Assembly: GCA_031772625.1 (NCBI GenBank)
Contig: CM062805.1
Location: 797,385,119-797,449,118, forward strand
Source: Pinus tabuliformis
Lineage: Eukaryota; Streptophyta; Pinopsida; Pinales; Pinaceae
Direction: 5' to 3'
DNA: 64,000 bases
A program made the position numbers and the translations under genes. The notes beneath the pieces are model-generated. The model saw only the letters and a list, made by a program, of their open reading frames with translations, did no database searches and was not told the DNA's origin. Below, piece by piece: positions 32,165 through 44,654 of the stretch (within the stretch, counting starts at the first letter, position 1; each line of letters opens with the position of its first letter).

Positions 32165-34133
32165 ATCCTTGTTGTCACTCAAATTGTACAGGCACTACGC
32201 GAATGACTCAGATCGGGGGTTGTCACTCTGATCCTCGACCTCTCCGTTCTAGCTGTTTCCCAATAACAAGGTATGGAGGTTGTCCCTATGAAAGATAGAA
32301 ATGCAAGACTCGTTGGAAACAAACAAGTCCAAGAGACACGATTGAATGACCTAGCCACTTGGTTGGTTTATCAAGCTTTTAAAGATTAGATAAAATTACT
32401 CATGAGGCCAGTGCCTTATGGAGTCAACTTGCTTTAGATCGATTAAAAACCAGGTGATCGGATGAACAAATGCAACTTGAATGCTTAAATATCCTATATT
32501 TTATGCAAATCCTATGACTTAGGTGTGATGCAAGAATCTTGATTGCTTTTAACTAGATGCCTATTCTAGATGTATCCTTCCTCTTAACTATTTTGAAGCT
32601 AGTCTCTAGAGTAGGTTGTGAGAAAGAAGCCAAGGGAAAGCAAGCAAAGGCTTGATTAACGATACTTCCCCTTAGATTTTAGCCAGCAGATGTCGTCGGC
32701 GCTGCAAATACTGTGGCTCTGGCGATTGCAAGCCCCCACTTATCCAATAGCACAATAAAACAAATCTTTTCCATAATGAACTATTAGAACATGAACAATA
32801 GAAGCCTTATGTCACTTATGTTCCAATTACATTCAAATGAGTAGTGAGTAAATGTATGACAACAATGAACTAACAGTGAATTAGCGTTAAAAAATCCCAA
32901 ATTATTTAATTTCTTAAGTGCAATTTAAATGAAGATGTAAAATCAAAGGATCCTTAAGTCACTGTTATAGATCAGACCTTATAATGCACTCAAAACATAA
33001 ATGATAGTCACCAAAATCATGAAATTCTCACCCAAACAAAAATGTCCAATTTGTCCAATGATTAGTTAGTGAAATTAGGAAACTTGATGATTTTAGGGCC
33101 TTCAAATTAGATTGATTACCATTGTTATGAATTGATTGTCTTATTGAAGCAAAACAATGAGGATACTTAAGGGTTTAAAGGGAAAAACACTTAGGCCCTA
33201 GGCCTCGAAAATGACTAGAAGAGCTGCCCAAAAGTTTTCCAAACGAAATGCTACATGCAACCACAAGAATTTGACCAATACCTTTGTAAAACGTTAAATG
33301 TTAGCTTCAGAAAAATCACTAATCCAAATTAGAGAGGAAAATGAGGCTAGCGTTGGGGTGGAGAAGGGTTGGAAGGGAGGACACAAGGGCTGAGAGGCCT
33401 TGCAGAGTTGCCGCAAGCCCTAAAGAGGACTACAGCTTAGGGAGGAGCCCATAAAGGGCAGAGATAGGGGAGGAGGCAGGGATAGGCAAGGCTAAAGGGA
33501 TAGAGGTTCACGATAGGGGCTAGGGAGGAGAAGGGAAGGAAGCAGAGGGAAGAAGAGGAGCCTTAAGCCCTGCGACCATGGTTGGGAAGGAAACCGAGGG
33601 TTGATGAAGGGAAGAAAAGGGTAGTAGAGGGCTAGAGGGAGGTCTTTTAGGCCTAAGGTCAAGGTAAGAGAGGCAGGGCGAGGCCCTCAAAGGCTTGAGA
33701 ATCTTCCTCAAAAATTAGACGACAAGGGATCTAAGGCCAATCTAGCCCTGCGACTCAACTAAGGAGGGAAAGGGGGTCGCAGATAGGATAAACTAGGTCC
33801 TGGAAGCCCCAAAAATATTCAAACCTTTGCACACATTTTTATTTTTGCTTCAGATCTTCAAAATTTGCCACTAAAAATTTCTTGAAGGCTGATAGCTTTT
33901 CCTTGGGCTTGAGCGTTGAGATTGGAGGAGAAATAGATGGTGGATCTTGCCTTCCTAGGCCTAGATCCAACTCTAGAAACCCTTACCAAATTATTCCAAG
34001 GCTTGAAACCCTTGAAAGTCTTCAGATCTAGCTTGAAGCTTAGCACAAATAAAAACAAGAATACCCAAAACCCCAATATATACAAAATTTGAAAAATAAA
34101 CTGCAAAATCCAGTAGTTGAAAAATATGGGTTA

Positions 34134-37100
34134 TGTTATCCTCCTGATAAAGGAGATCGACGGAGGTAACCTGAAACCACTTAGTGTTCAACAACTAATC
34201 CTACTAAACTAGAGAGGGCTCTCCTATGAGCTCACAACCAATGATGACTGGAGTGGGAAAAGATGTTAGGCTAGTTATTACAACACTAGGGTTTTGCAGA
34301 TTTAGGGTTTGCTGGATCAGAGGTACAAATTAGGGAACTAGGTCAGGTATTCAAAGGTTCAATTGCATGAGATATAAAGGAGCAAGGTAGGCATGCTTTT
34401 GTGATAGCTTAGGAGTTGGTCGATGTAGTGTAGGGTTGAATAGGTAAGAAAATCAAGATGAGCATGTGAACCATGAATTCATCTATCAGAAGACTAAGCA
34501 CATAAAATGAGATTCCTCAAACATAGCTTAATTACAAGAATTTTGTTTAATACCTCTTAGGAAAATCACTGAAAAGCATACATATGGAAAGGTAACTAAT
34601 TTATCTTTCATATAAATGTTTAACAGGAGAAAAGCAATACCAAAAACTCACGCCACAAGAATTCCTGAATAATAGCTGCAACTTGGCCTTTGATTTCCTG
34701 TAAAAATATGATGAAGTACAATCTACAAGATTTCCACTCTATGATGTCCAACCTTGAATCCGACTAAAAAATAGATACATATAAACCAAAAAAACAACTT
34801 CCCCACTCTCAGGGGTCAAATCCCTTAGTATAGGAACAACTTACATGAATTTCGCAACTAAAACCTAATGACTAGGGAGGTTGGAACAAACCCTCCATTT
34901 AGACTTTGACTGAACTGTTTCTCATAAATGAGGCCTAAAATTACATCAAAATCACTCTAACAAGCTCATTTACCTTCTATTACATCAATTCAACTGACAA
35001 CATGATGATTTACATCATATAATCCAAGTTTGACTGAAGAAAACTCGAAATTTGGACAAACAGGAAAAAGCACAGTGCCACCTGCAAAAGCGCAACACCA
35101 TTAGGCATAAGCGCAATGCCAAATTTGAGGAGGTTTTTGAAGGCCTTCCACTGCTTCAAATCCAACTCTGAATATACCAATGGAAAACTTGGGATGTCTA
35201 GTTGTCGTTAGACACCTCAAGCAAGCAAAATAGGCACTCCAAGACCAAGAAAAACTCATTCTCCCACAACTACTCTAAAAGTGCAACGCCTAGTCCAATA
35301 AGGTGGCAGAAAGTGGGGTTTTGACTTGTTTTTGGGCATTTTATTCAAACCTGTTTGTTAACAAGGCACCAAAAGTGGATAGCTATCATGTATAGGTCAT
35401 TATCTATCCATCCATATAAACATTTTGGCATTTGGAGGTCTGAGGAAAAAGTGCAGCGCCAAGGCACTGGGCTTTTGGCTGAACTGTTCTTCCTGTTTAT
35501 GCCAAAAGTCACAAGAACTCAAAATTGTTCAAAATTTCTTCAAGTTTGGTCCATGAAGCTCTGAAAAGAAATGTCAAGCAAGGAGGGAGGCCTCAACTAG
35601 CAAGTCAAGTTTATCTTTCTCTTTTTGCCTCCTTAGGGTTTGCCTCAACTTCTTTTTCCAGCTGCTTGATTCTGACTTGGGAGACCTTGTTTATAGTATA
35701 GTAGTGCATGGCCATGTTCTTCTGAAGTTTAGTGGCCTTGTTTGCCCTCTTAAGGAGATTTTCCAAGTGGAAATTGACTCTATCAAGTCAATTTTCCCTA
35801 TTTTCCTCAAAATATTCTTCAATGGACTTGTCAATGTTTTGTTGCCTCGATGGAGAGGATGTTTCAGTGATTTTCTCTTCTTTCCTCTTCAAACCTCTTG
35901 TCTTAGGCCTTCTAGGCTTGAGCTGAAAACCAGTGGCTTCAATCTCTTCCAAGTTTATCACTGTTTTACCTTTGGCACCATCCTTCTCCAAATTTGCTTT
36001 AGATTTATCAAGCAAAAGTTGCTTGACTTTGAGCTGTTTGTTTTCTTGCTAAAGGAAAGAAATAAAAAAATCTTCCTTGGACAACCTACTCTTCATCTCT
36101 CTAATCTCAGCCTCTTTCTCCTGGATGATATGCTCTGAATATTTGACCTCCTCATGCACTTCTAAATCTGCCATATCAGTGTCAAGATGAATCTGTGCTT
36201 CTTCATCCAATGGTGTCTCATGCTGCTGTGATGATGTAGGCTTGGCCCTTTCAATAATGTCTGAAGCAAACAAAAGCCTTTTCCCTCTTGTGTAGGTCTT
36301 GCTCACTTCTGCCTTAGGAGTTCTTGTGATAGGTCTGCTTGTGGAAACCACCTCTTCTTGTGCTGGAGAAGACAAAAGGAATAGAGTGACTACTTGACTG
36401 AGCTGGAGAAGGCAATAAAGCTGTTGAATAGATGAAACCATCCCAAGACAAATTGATTTGTGCCAGTTGATGGCAAACCAAGATCTTCACCAAGGCATGA
36501 TGATCTTCTCCTAACCTATGCACCTTCTCTGCCATGTTACCATGCTTCTGTAAAGGTAATGAGGTAGGTTGAGAACTTTTACACCGGTGAAATGCATCAA
36601 AAGCCTCACATGGAACTGATACAATCTTGAGAATCTACCCTCACATGTAAAATACTTCATGACCATTTTCACGAGAGGGGCATACTTGTCCAACACATGT
36701 CTTGAAGGGAAGATGTTCTTTGGAGCAATTTTATATGGAGGTTTCAGATATATCTTGTAATTCTCAAGGTCGAGGTCTCCCTTCTTGAACCAAAATTCTC
36801 CAGTTTTTGGGATCCTTATAGTTGTAGCAATGGTCTCTGCTGAAAGAGTGAACACCACTCCATCAATGGTCACCTTATCTCTCCTCAAACTAATGGCAAA
36901 AGTGCTGGTGAGTTTGTCATTAAAACCAAGGCAACCAACATCTTGGAAGGATTTCTTGAGAAAAGGAGAAGACATGATGTCATGTGCTGAAGTTGGCTCA
37001 TACCTACTGATTAGACTTCCCTTATGCCTCCTCTGCTCAATGGTCTCAGAATCCATAGCAAACCCTAGCTCAATGGGAGGGGAAATTAGGGTTTAGTGTA

Positions 37101-38249
37101 GGGAAAAACAAGGGATTTGGGCAATTTTTGAAATTGAGGGAGATGAAGGGGTTAGGGGGTCTCTAAATTCTTAGGAAAATTTGGGGAGATAGGGATGGGT
37201 GTTGGGAAGTGGGGGAAAGCGAAATTTCATGGAATAAATGAGGGGAAGGGGTTCAAAAAGAGAAAACACAGTCCTAGCCTAGGAAAGTACAGTCTAGGCT
37301 AGGGTTTGTGGAAAAATAGTGTAAATGAGGGATAGGAGTGAGGGAATGTGTCTATGGAGGTATATGGAAAGTGGGGGAGGTGAGTGAGTTCTGATTGTGA
37401 GGGTTCTTCTCAAAAATACAACCAAAGAGACTATGAAAGCATGAAAACCCTAGGAGAGGGAAACCTGATCTTCAAGCATAAGCTGGAGTAGCAACAAGCA
37501 AGAAGATGCCTCACTTACTTGCAAATGATAGCCTAGAACCTGCTTGTCGATGTAGAAACCACTAGAATGAAGTTTTCCCCCCTTGAAGAAAACACAACAC
37601 CTTTGGGAAAAACGCAACAAAAGCACATCACAACAAATGATGAGGCACTTTAGGAGCACAAAATCGTTTTTCTGAAGGTGCAAGAGCACTTTGAAGGTGA
37701 AGATACTTTTTTTTTTTTTGCAAGTGAAATGAGCAAATGAGAAGCTCTTTTGGTATTTTGTAGCTTTGGAAATCAATTTTCTCCTTTGATGGTGTAGTGG
37801 CCCCATCATGTCCTTTCACATTTTATTTTGAAACTGTAGCTTTAGAACCTTTTAGGATATAAAACATCATAATGGAGATATAAAATCACTTTATAACCTT
37901 TATTGAAGATTTTTCCCTATCACTACTCCTTCGAATGATGATTTTGGTTGTGAAATGACTTATTTTCATGCTTTTGACCCTATGACCTAATGATGACACT
38001 ACATGAATGAATTAGCTGAATGATGACATTGATGACTATGAAACCATTTCAACAAGGGATGACCTGACCATGCTGATGTGCATTGATCATAAAGGTGAAA
38101 GGAATAGTGATGACCTACCTAACTGCCAGTGACCAAATTTTTATTGAAAACCTATTTGAAACCATAAAAATTTGCAGTAGAACCCTATCAAAAACTTTGT
38201 AAGAGCATATTTGATCACTGGTGACTGGCAAACCTGATAGACATTAACA
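34134..38249 (-). mobile_element. ORF-bearing TG...CA unit F2 (4.1 kb)
   Basis: Second copy of unit F. It runs TGTTATCC...CATTAACA, flanked by ggtta (34129-34133) and tgtta (38250-38254), four of five bases alike. The sequence around the site matches the uninterrupted sister LTR at about 50070 (AAGGGTTAGAAAAAA), which confirms both ends. It carries minus-strand segments of the same unknown protein as F1. This copy has more breaks than F1 (several). Confidence 0.75.
35788..37056 (-). pseudogene. Unknown unit-F protein, copy 2 (broken)
   Basis: Four minus-strand frames (36511-37056, 36314-36535, 36049-36441, 35788-36015) each match a part of the F1 protein in the same order. The conserved core YFTCEGRFSRLYQFHVRLLM is near 36590-36655. 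QEKEAEIREMKSRLSKEDFF marks the coiled coil. KPRRPKTRGLKRKEE is the basic patch. No known enzyme motif is visible. Conservation of the layout in two diverged copies suggests the protein once mattered to the unit. Confidence 0.6.
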
Positions 38250-39858
38250 TGTTAGAAAAAAATATTCTACAAAAATAATTTACAAGTTATATACGTATAT
38301 ATAATGTTTGTGAAAAATAAATAGTTTTGAGAAATATTTTTTTAAATGATGAATGATGACAATAGATCAAATGTGTTTCAAAAATTATGGTATTGCCCAC
38401 AACCTTAGCGAAGTAAGAAAACCAAACAAAATTCTCGAATCTCAAACAAGGTAGGCTTTCCTCCAAAGTTTGTGAACTTAGAGCCCAAGGGTCAGGGAAC
38501 CTGCAAACTCTATATATTTTTTTCAAGAAAACTTATTAGACATATGGCGAATCATATCACCTAAGATAGACCCAAATCTACCAATATAATGTTCTTATCA
38601 CCATCTAATGAATACACAAGCTTATTAAATTTTAAGCACAATATAGGAAATCCCATGTCTAACACATACCACAGATCATCAGACAAAGAACACCATGAAC
38701 TGAACCCCAAAGTATTTTATTATGATATTTCAAACGTTCCTAGCATGTTAGTGAAACAAAACCAATGTTTCAAAATTACATCAACTAGAGTCATAGCTTT
38801 CATCATCGTCACTTGAGAAACAAATGGATTCCAATTTATAGATAAATCCTCTAAGTGGAAAATAATAGCTAGTTGGCTTAATCCCTGTCAAAGTAATCTC
38901 GATCGTTGATAAATACTTTATGATCATTTAATCTTTGTCATCGAAAATATTTACTTTTGAGGAATTTTCAAATTTATCTTAAAAATCATTTTTTATTAAT
39001 CAAAAAATTGATTTTTTGGATTATTTTCCTCAAAAATTTGACTTTGACTTCGACCATCAAAGTCCAAGGGCTTAATTTTTCTTAAAATATCCATTTTTCT
39101 TTGGTAGGGAACCTCCAAAAATTAATCTATTTTTGAACCACATTTTTTTTGGTCATTTTCCACTTGGAGAAATTAATTTCTCTAGAATTTATTTTTTGAC
39201 TCTAAATTAATTAATATTCTGGCTTAGGATTTAATTTTATTTTGCCTGAAAAATTAATTAATTGACACTTGAGGGGATTAATTATTTTTCCACCCTCAAA
39301 TACTTTAAGCCATAGTGTCTGATTGCGAGGGACCACACACAAAACTATTTTTTGCATTAGATATTACAAATTCAACCCTCAAAGGGGAAATACCCATTTG
39401 ATGTAGACCTTCATAATATTTACCCAATTCTGCGACACGTTACGATATAGTAGACCAAGTGATCTGTAATAAAATAATTTAACCAAATAACTTAAATTAT
39501 TCGCAAATCACTTTTACAATAGAATTGAATAAAAACACTAGGAATCACCTAAGACTTTGTCAATAATTTCCACCCTAGCTTTGGGGTTTACGCTGGAGGA
39601 AAAAATTACGCTGATTATCCATGTTTAGAAACACACATAATTCGATGAGACGAAAAACCTCCTAAGATGAAATTCACCACCAAAATAATAGGCTTACCTA
39701 GGTTGTTACATAGTTAAACGGTCGTACTAGCATCATTTACATTACAATGTGCAGAAATTGGGTTTACAATGACATAGGAATTGGTTGGATGATGATTGTG
39801 AACCTTGAAAAGATTTGTACGACTGCTTCCTTAGACTTGTGACAAAATAGATGCAACA

Positions 39859-40173
39859 TCTGGCTCCATATGGGGACATGTTGCTTCATCGAAGTGATGT
39901 GAGAATCCAAAATCCTTTATTCAAGAAAACATAAGACCATAAAATAGATATCCGCTCATAATCAAAATCATCATGCATATATAGAAAATTTGTTGGAATA
40001 GAAAAGATATATTGTAACAAACTGAAATGAAAAAAGTTATAACATAAGTGCATATAAAAAAACTAACTAATGACATAAATGAAAGGGAGTAGGGTTAGAG
40101 ATATTATACAAAGGATGCCTCATGGTATCAGATGTCATCCCTGTGGCATAATCTGAACAACTATTTGCTTGTT
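39859..40173 (-). other. Internal remnant of the large gypsy element next to its 3' LTR
   Basis: About 315 bases between the 3' LTR and the solo copia LTR. By position they belong to the internal region just upstream of the 3' LTR on the minus strand. The segment beside the LTR, CCCCATATGGAGCCAGA on the minus strand, may be the worn purine tract. No protein recognised. Confidence 0.5.
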
Positions 40174-40178
40174 GGTAG

Positions 40179-41314
40179 TGTGAAAATTCCTTAAACCCGA
40201 GAATCCTTACTGCAACAACTAATGATATTTATCATACTTGTTAGATTTACAAGAACACGTTATTTGTAGTTTCCTACGACAAACATTGAAATACATGCAT
40301 TGCAACCTACACTAATTAAATAATATGCTAAAACAAGAAATTGAACAATAGAGAAAGATACACACAAATGACAGTTGTTTTTGGAAAAACGTTCCCGGAA
40401 AAACCCAATGTGGGAAAACCGGTGCAACAGATCTGAGGGTTTTTATTATGAAGCTGAAGTTATTTCTAAATACATTCTCTAGATGCCTTGTTGGAAATCC
40501 GGTACAGAGAATATCACTCGACAGAAGAAATTAGTGATATTACCTCACTCTACACTGCAAGTCCCGACTGATCTGGCAGCTAAACCAACGAGTTCCCTGA
40601 CTACTTTTGCGCTACCCTTGCGTGGCCCTGCGTCAACCTCTAAGGCACTGTGTCACCTCTACTAGGAATCGATTTTCCTTCTAGAGTTGATTCCATCCCT
40701 CCCGACTCAGAAACATTAGCCTCCTCAACAAATTCAGACTTCTGCGTAGGAGGCTCTGCGCTACTTTGCGTGGGCCTTGCATGAGCCCTTCTTGGCTCTG
40801 CATCACCCTCTTTGAACTTTACGCTGCCTCCTCTGTGTGTCTCTCTACCTCTTTGCTGAGTATTCTTGGCTCCGGAGAAGATCCTCCAGCCAAAACTCCC
40901 TCTGCCCCTCTCCGTGTGATCACTACAAATCACTGCGCTGCCTCTAGCTTCAACAATTCAATTTGAGTGATCAACTCTCTGTGTATCTTCCAAATGACCC
41001 TCAAGCCTCCTTAACTAATCTGCTCGTTGAAATTCAACGGCCCAGATTAGAAGCTAATCGATGGCTAAGCTCATTTCTGCTTGATCCTTGTCTTCTTATA
41101 GAAGTTACACCCACAGTTAGATCAATACCCATTAATTATTTTAATTTCCTAAGTTTAGACTTAGGGTTCCATTAAAAATAATTAATTATTTTAATAAAAA
41201 TGTCTCTAGGTGGAATTTCCCAAAACTCTTTCTGGGTTCTTTGGAATACATGTTCCCAAGCCTCCCAGCAAAAGTTGAGACTTAGAGCGCATCTAATGCT
41301 ACCAGAAACCAATA
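40179..41314 (-). mobile_element. Solo LTR of the gag-only copia family
   Basis: A 1,136-bp LTR that starts TGTGAAAATTCC on the plus strand and ends CCAGAAACCAATA. It has the same block order as LTR1-LTR3 of the array (CCGGTGCAACAGATCTGAGGG near the left third). Perfect ggtag repeats flank it (40174-40178 and 41315-41319). There is no internal region, so it formed by LTR-LTR recombination. It sits in the internal region of the large gypsy element. Confidence 0.92.
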
Positions 41315-41319
41315 GGTAG

Positions 41320-42259
41320 TGTTGAGAAATCAATGTTAGTAGAGTTAGGGTTATATTTCTCTTTCTTGATAATTACTTGTGAACTAAGTTGGCTTATTTT
41401 ACTTCTTTGTTATATTATCTTTCTTCAAGCAATTACCAAATTATGTGTGTATGAAGATCATAAAAACACGAGACACAAGATGTAGGCACTCTGCGAGGGA
41501 AAAAAGCCCTATCTAGGGTAAAACCGAGTCAAAATCTCTTCCTTCAATAGTTTCTTGAGACTCTTCAACCTAGACACACACCTCCTCAAACCACCAAGTC
41601 AACCTCTCCTTCCAGCAACTTTGACCTAGATCTTCGACCTTGATGCAACAACACTTTGACCCATCAAATCCAAAATTTCAGCCTTCTAGCAACAAAATCT
41701 TTGACCCAACACTTTCAAAATTTCGACCCTTCTAGCAGTAAAACTTTGATCCAGTAACTGACCCAGTAACTTCGCATAAGAGAGAGAAGGAGATACCCAA
41801 AACCTTCAACCTTGATCCTTCCAACACTTCTTCTTCTCTTCTTGGAATTTCACACTTTTTCTGCTTTCTTTTCTTGAATATCGAACTTGTGAGAGAGATG
41901 ATCCAAATGAATTTGAACTGCTTGTATATATACCCTTTAGGTGAGGTCGAATTGTGTAGTTTGAGGCCGACTTGGTGTGGAGGGGTCAAATACTTAATTT
42001 GACTCAATAATAATCCTTTTTACATGATTCAAAAGCCCAAGAAGGGTCTCATAAAATTTACAAAGACTCTAATGACAATATAAATCCTAAGAGTTGACAA
42101 TGGGGACTTTGACTAATAAAAGATGACCCAAACATGAAACCCATGTTTTAACAAGTCATTGTAATAATAATACAAATTTTCTTTTTCATTCTTTTGACAA
42201 GTACATTACATAGACTCAAATACATTTATGAAGACCAAACATAGTTACATTCTTCAACG
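41320..42259 (-). repeat. 3' LTR of copia element M
   Basis: About 940 bp, starting TGTTGAGAAATC on the plus strand and ending TTCTTCAAC. A purine tract (minus strand AAGAGGGAG, in 42260-42280) lies directly next to it, as expected for a 3' LTR on the minus strand. Its right third matches 44251-44649. Confidence 0.85.
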
Positions 42260-42755
42260 CTCCCTCTTAACTAACGAGGTATTCATAATAACATATACAA
42301 GTACAAGGAATATCTCAAAACTTATGAACTTTGAAGAGTTTAGGCACTACAGTGACAAGGACTAGATTCCTGACCAAGGCAATCTATCAGGGTGTGACTA
42401 AGATGGACTAAAGCTTTTAGCCTCTCTAGGTACGATAAAGATTACTTGCTAACCATTAACCCAAGGATCTAGGTGTGTATCCGAAGTCATAGCTCCATGA
42501 CCAACGCACCCTCCCTACTTCGAGATCCAAACATCAACACACAGTGTCGACCAGATATCCTCCCAGGCAATGTGTCTCACATGCAAAGCCTCAACAAATC
42601 TCTTCCAAACTTTTATCATCATCAACAAGATCAAAAATATCAACTAAACCAAGCATGCTTTTAATATATTCAAACTTCTTAGTAGGAAGAGACTTTGTTA
42701 GTATATCAGCTACCTGATCGTTAGTCGGGACACACTGTAGCTTCACGATCCCATC

Positions 42756-43583
42756 CTACACCAAGTTCCTAATGTAGTGTAACATACCGTTGATATGATT
42801 CGTCCTAACATGAAACACGAGATCTTTAGACATCTTGATGCAACTTTGACTATCACAGTTGATGACAGTAAGACCCAAAGGCTTCTCAAACAAATCTGCC
42901 ATAAGCTTCCTCAACCACACAACCTCATTTCCTACTTCACATGTAGCGGCATACTCTGCTTCAACACTACTCAAAGCGACGGGATCTTTCTTTCTACTAA
43001 TCCTTGAAATCATGGCAAATCACAAACTAAAACATCCACCTGTAAGGCTTCTTCCATCGGTCTTAGTGCCACCCCAATCAGAGTCTGTGAAGCCAATCAA
43101 CTTGACTTCCTTGCTATCATATTTTAGGTAGTGATGTATAGTGCCACGAAGGCATCTCAATATATGCTTGGCAGTTATCCAGTGATTATGACGAGGCTCC
43201 AACTGAAATTGACTAAGAATATTCACAACAAAAAATATATCTGACATATTATTTACCAGATACATCAGAGAACCCACCAACTTATGATAGGAGGTAGGTT
43301 CTACGAGACTTGAGTTAGAGCTCCTCAACTTCTTGAGATTGGTGATCATAGGAGTGGTCATGGGCTTGGAATCCATCATTCCAAATTTTTGCAACAACTT
43401 GATGATATCCTTTCCTTGCTCCAGATATATCTCCCCAAGCCTCTGCCATACTTCCAGACCTAGGTAATAGCGCATCAATTCCAAATCCTTCATCTCAAAT
43501 TGGGATGCCAACATCTTCTTGCATTCTTGTATCCTTCGCTCCATACATGTAATGAATAGATCATCCACATTGGCTGCCAACAT
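42756..43583 (-). pseudogene. copia RT C-terminus and RNase H of M
   Basis: RT end: NVDDLFITCMERRIQECKK, MKDLELMRYYLGLEVWQ. RNase H: HHYLKYDSKEVKLIGFTDSD, then SSVEAEYAATCE, CDSQSCIKMSKD and FHVRTNHI. These are the standard copia end motifs. Frames are broken between the pieces. Confidence 0.9.
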
Positions 43584-43794
43584 ATTCTTGCATTATTGTA
43601 TCCTTTGCTCCACACCTGTAATGAATAGATCATCCACATATGGTAGAATAATTACTGGCTCATTATCCACAACCTTGAGGTAGATATTTGGATGAACAAT
43701 ACTCTTCACAAATCCAATTTTTAAAAGGTATGCATCTATTCTTGCATACCATGCCCTATGAGCTTGCTTCAAACCACATAGGGACTTCTTGTGT

Positions 43795-44127
43795 CTACAA
43801 ACATGAGTCTTTTCTATTTACTTCAAAGCCTTTAGTTTGTTCAATGTATACTTCCTCATCGATGGTCCCATTCAGAGATGATGTCTTTACATCCAAAGAT
43901 ATAATGGTAGTATACCTTGTAGTGGGTGCAAAGGTTTCTTCATAATCTATGCCTTCTTTTTGAGAAAAGCCCCTTGCAACAAATATAGCTTTGTAGTTGT
44001 CTATAATTCCATCAACAACGTGCTTGATCTTGTAGATCCATTTGGAGGTGACAATTGATTTGGCACTAGATCTAGGAACGATTTCCCAAACCCCATTTTT
44101 CATGATGGATTGATATTCTTCTTGCAT
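43795..44127 (-). pseudogene. copia RT N-terminal part of M
   Basis: A 110-residue frame with GVWEIVPRSSAKSIVTSKWI, YKIKHVVDG, FVARGFSQKEGIDYEETFAP, then LNGTIDEEVYIEQTKGFEV. This is the opening half of RVT_2 and lies upstream, on the minus strand, of the RT end at 43583. Confidence 0.9.
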
Positions 44128-44515
44128 TGCCTTCTTCCATACTTCCGGATGAGCAACTTATTCAAATGTAGATGGTTCAACTTCAATTAGTTTTGTCATA
44201 TATGCATCATATCCAAAATATATTTTTGACCTTTTTCTTTCTCTAAAGGCCTTGTATATATACCCTTTAGGCGAGGTCGAAATTCTCAGTTTGAGGCCAA
44301 CTTGATCTCTTTGAGGCCAACTTGGTGTGGAGGGGTCAAATACCTAATTTGAATCAATAGAAATCCTTTTTACATGATTCAAAAGCCCAAGAAGGGTCTC
44401 CTAAAATGTACAGTGACTCTAATGACTCAATATAAATAAATCATAGGAGTCCATAGTGGGGACTTTCACTAATAAAATATGAGCCAAGCATGAAACCCAC
44501 GCTTTAATAAGTCAT

Positions 44516-44572
44516 TGTAATAATAATAATAATAATAATATAATAATATATATATATATATATATATATATT
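44516..44572. repeat. (TAA)n / (TA)n microsatellite in LTR of M
   Basis: A run of TAATAA units grading into about 13 TA units. The matching place in the other LTR of M (about 42160-42175) has only a short TAATAATAA, so the tract expanded after the two LTRs were formed. Confidence 0.93.
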
Positions 44573-44654
44573 TTCATTCTTTTGACAAGTACATTACATA
44601 ATGACTCAAATACATTTATGATGACCAAACCTAGTTATATTCTTCAACAGGTAG

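Larger units (their letters stand above)
32170..39858 (-). repeat. 3' LTR of the large gypsy element, split by F2
   Basis: Parts 32170-34133 and 38255-39858, about 3.57 kb in total, align with 47223-51664. Shared landmarks include GATGACTCAGATC-like sequence near the left end, CCAATAGCACAATAAAAC, CTTGGGCTTGAGCGTTGAG and CCCTAGCTTTGGGGTTTA-like blocks. It ends TGCAACA. It contains no convincing protein; the ORFs here (33520-33711, 33858-34194) recur as repeats at 49437-50043. Confidence 0.82.
41320..44649 (-). mobile_element. Reduced Ty1/copia element M
   Basis: Minus-strand copia: one full LTR (41320-42259), the 3' part of pol (RNase H and RT, 42756-44127), and part of a second LTR (about 44251-44649). 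It is flanked by ggtag on both sides (41315-41319 and 44650-44654), so its insertion site is intact. Gag, integrase and the primer-binding site are not present. The LTRs share TTGTATATATACCCTTTAGG and GATTCAAAAGCCCAAGAAGG. It is broken in several ways. Confidence 0.88.
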
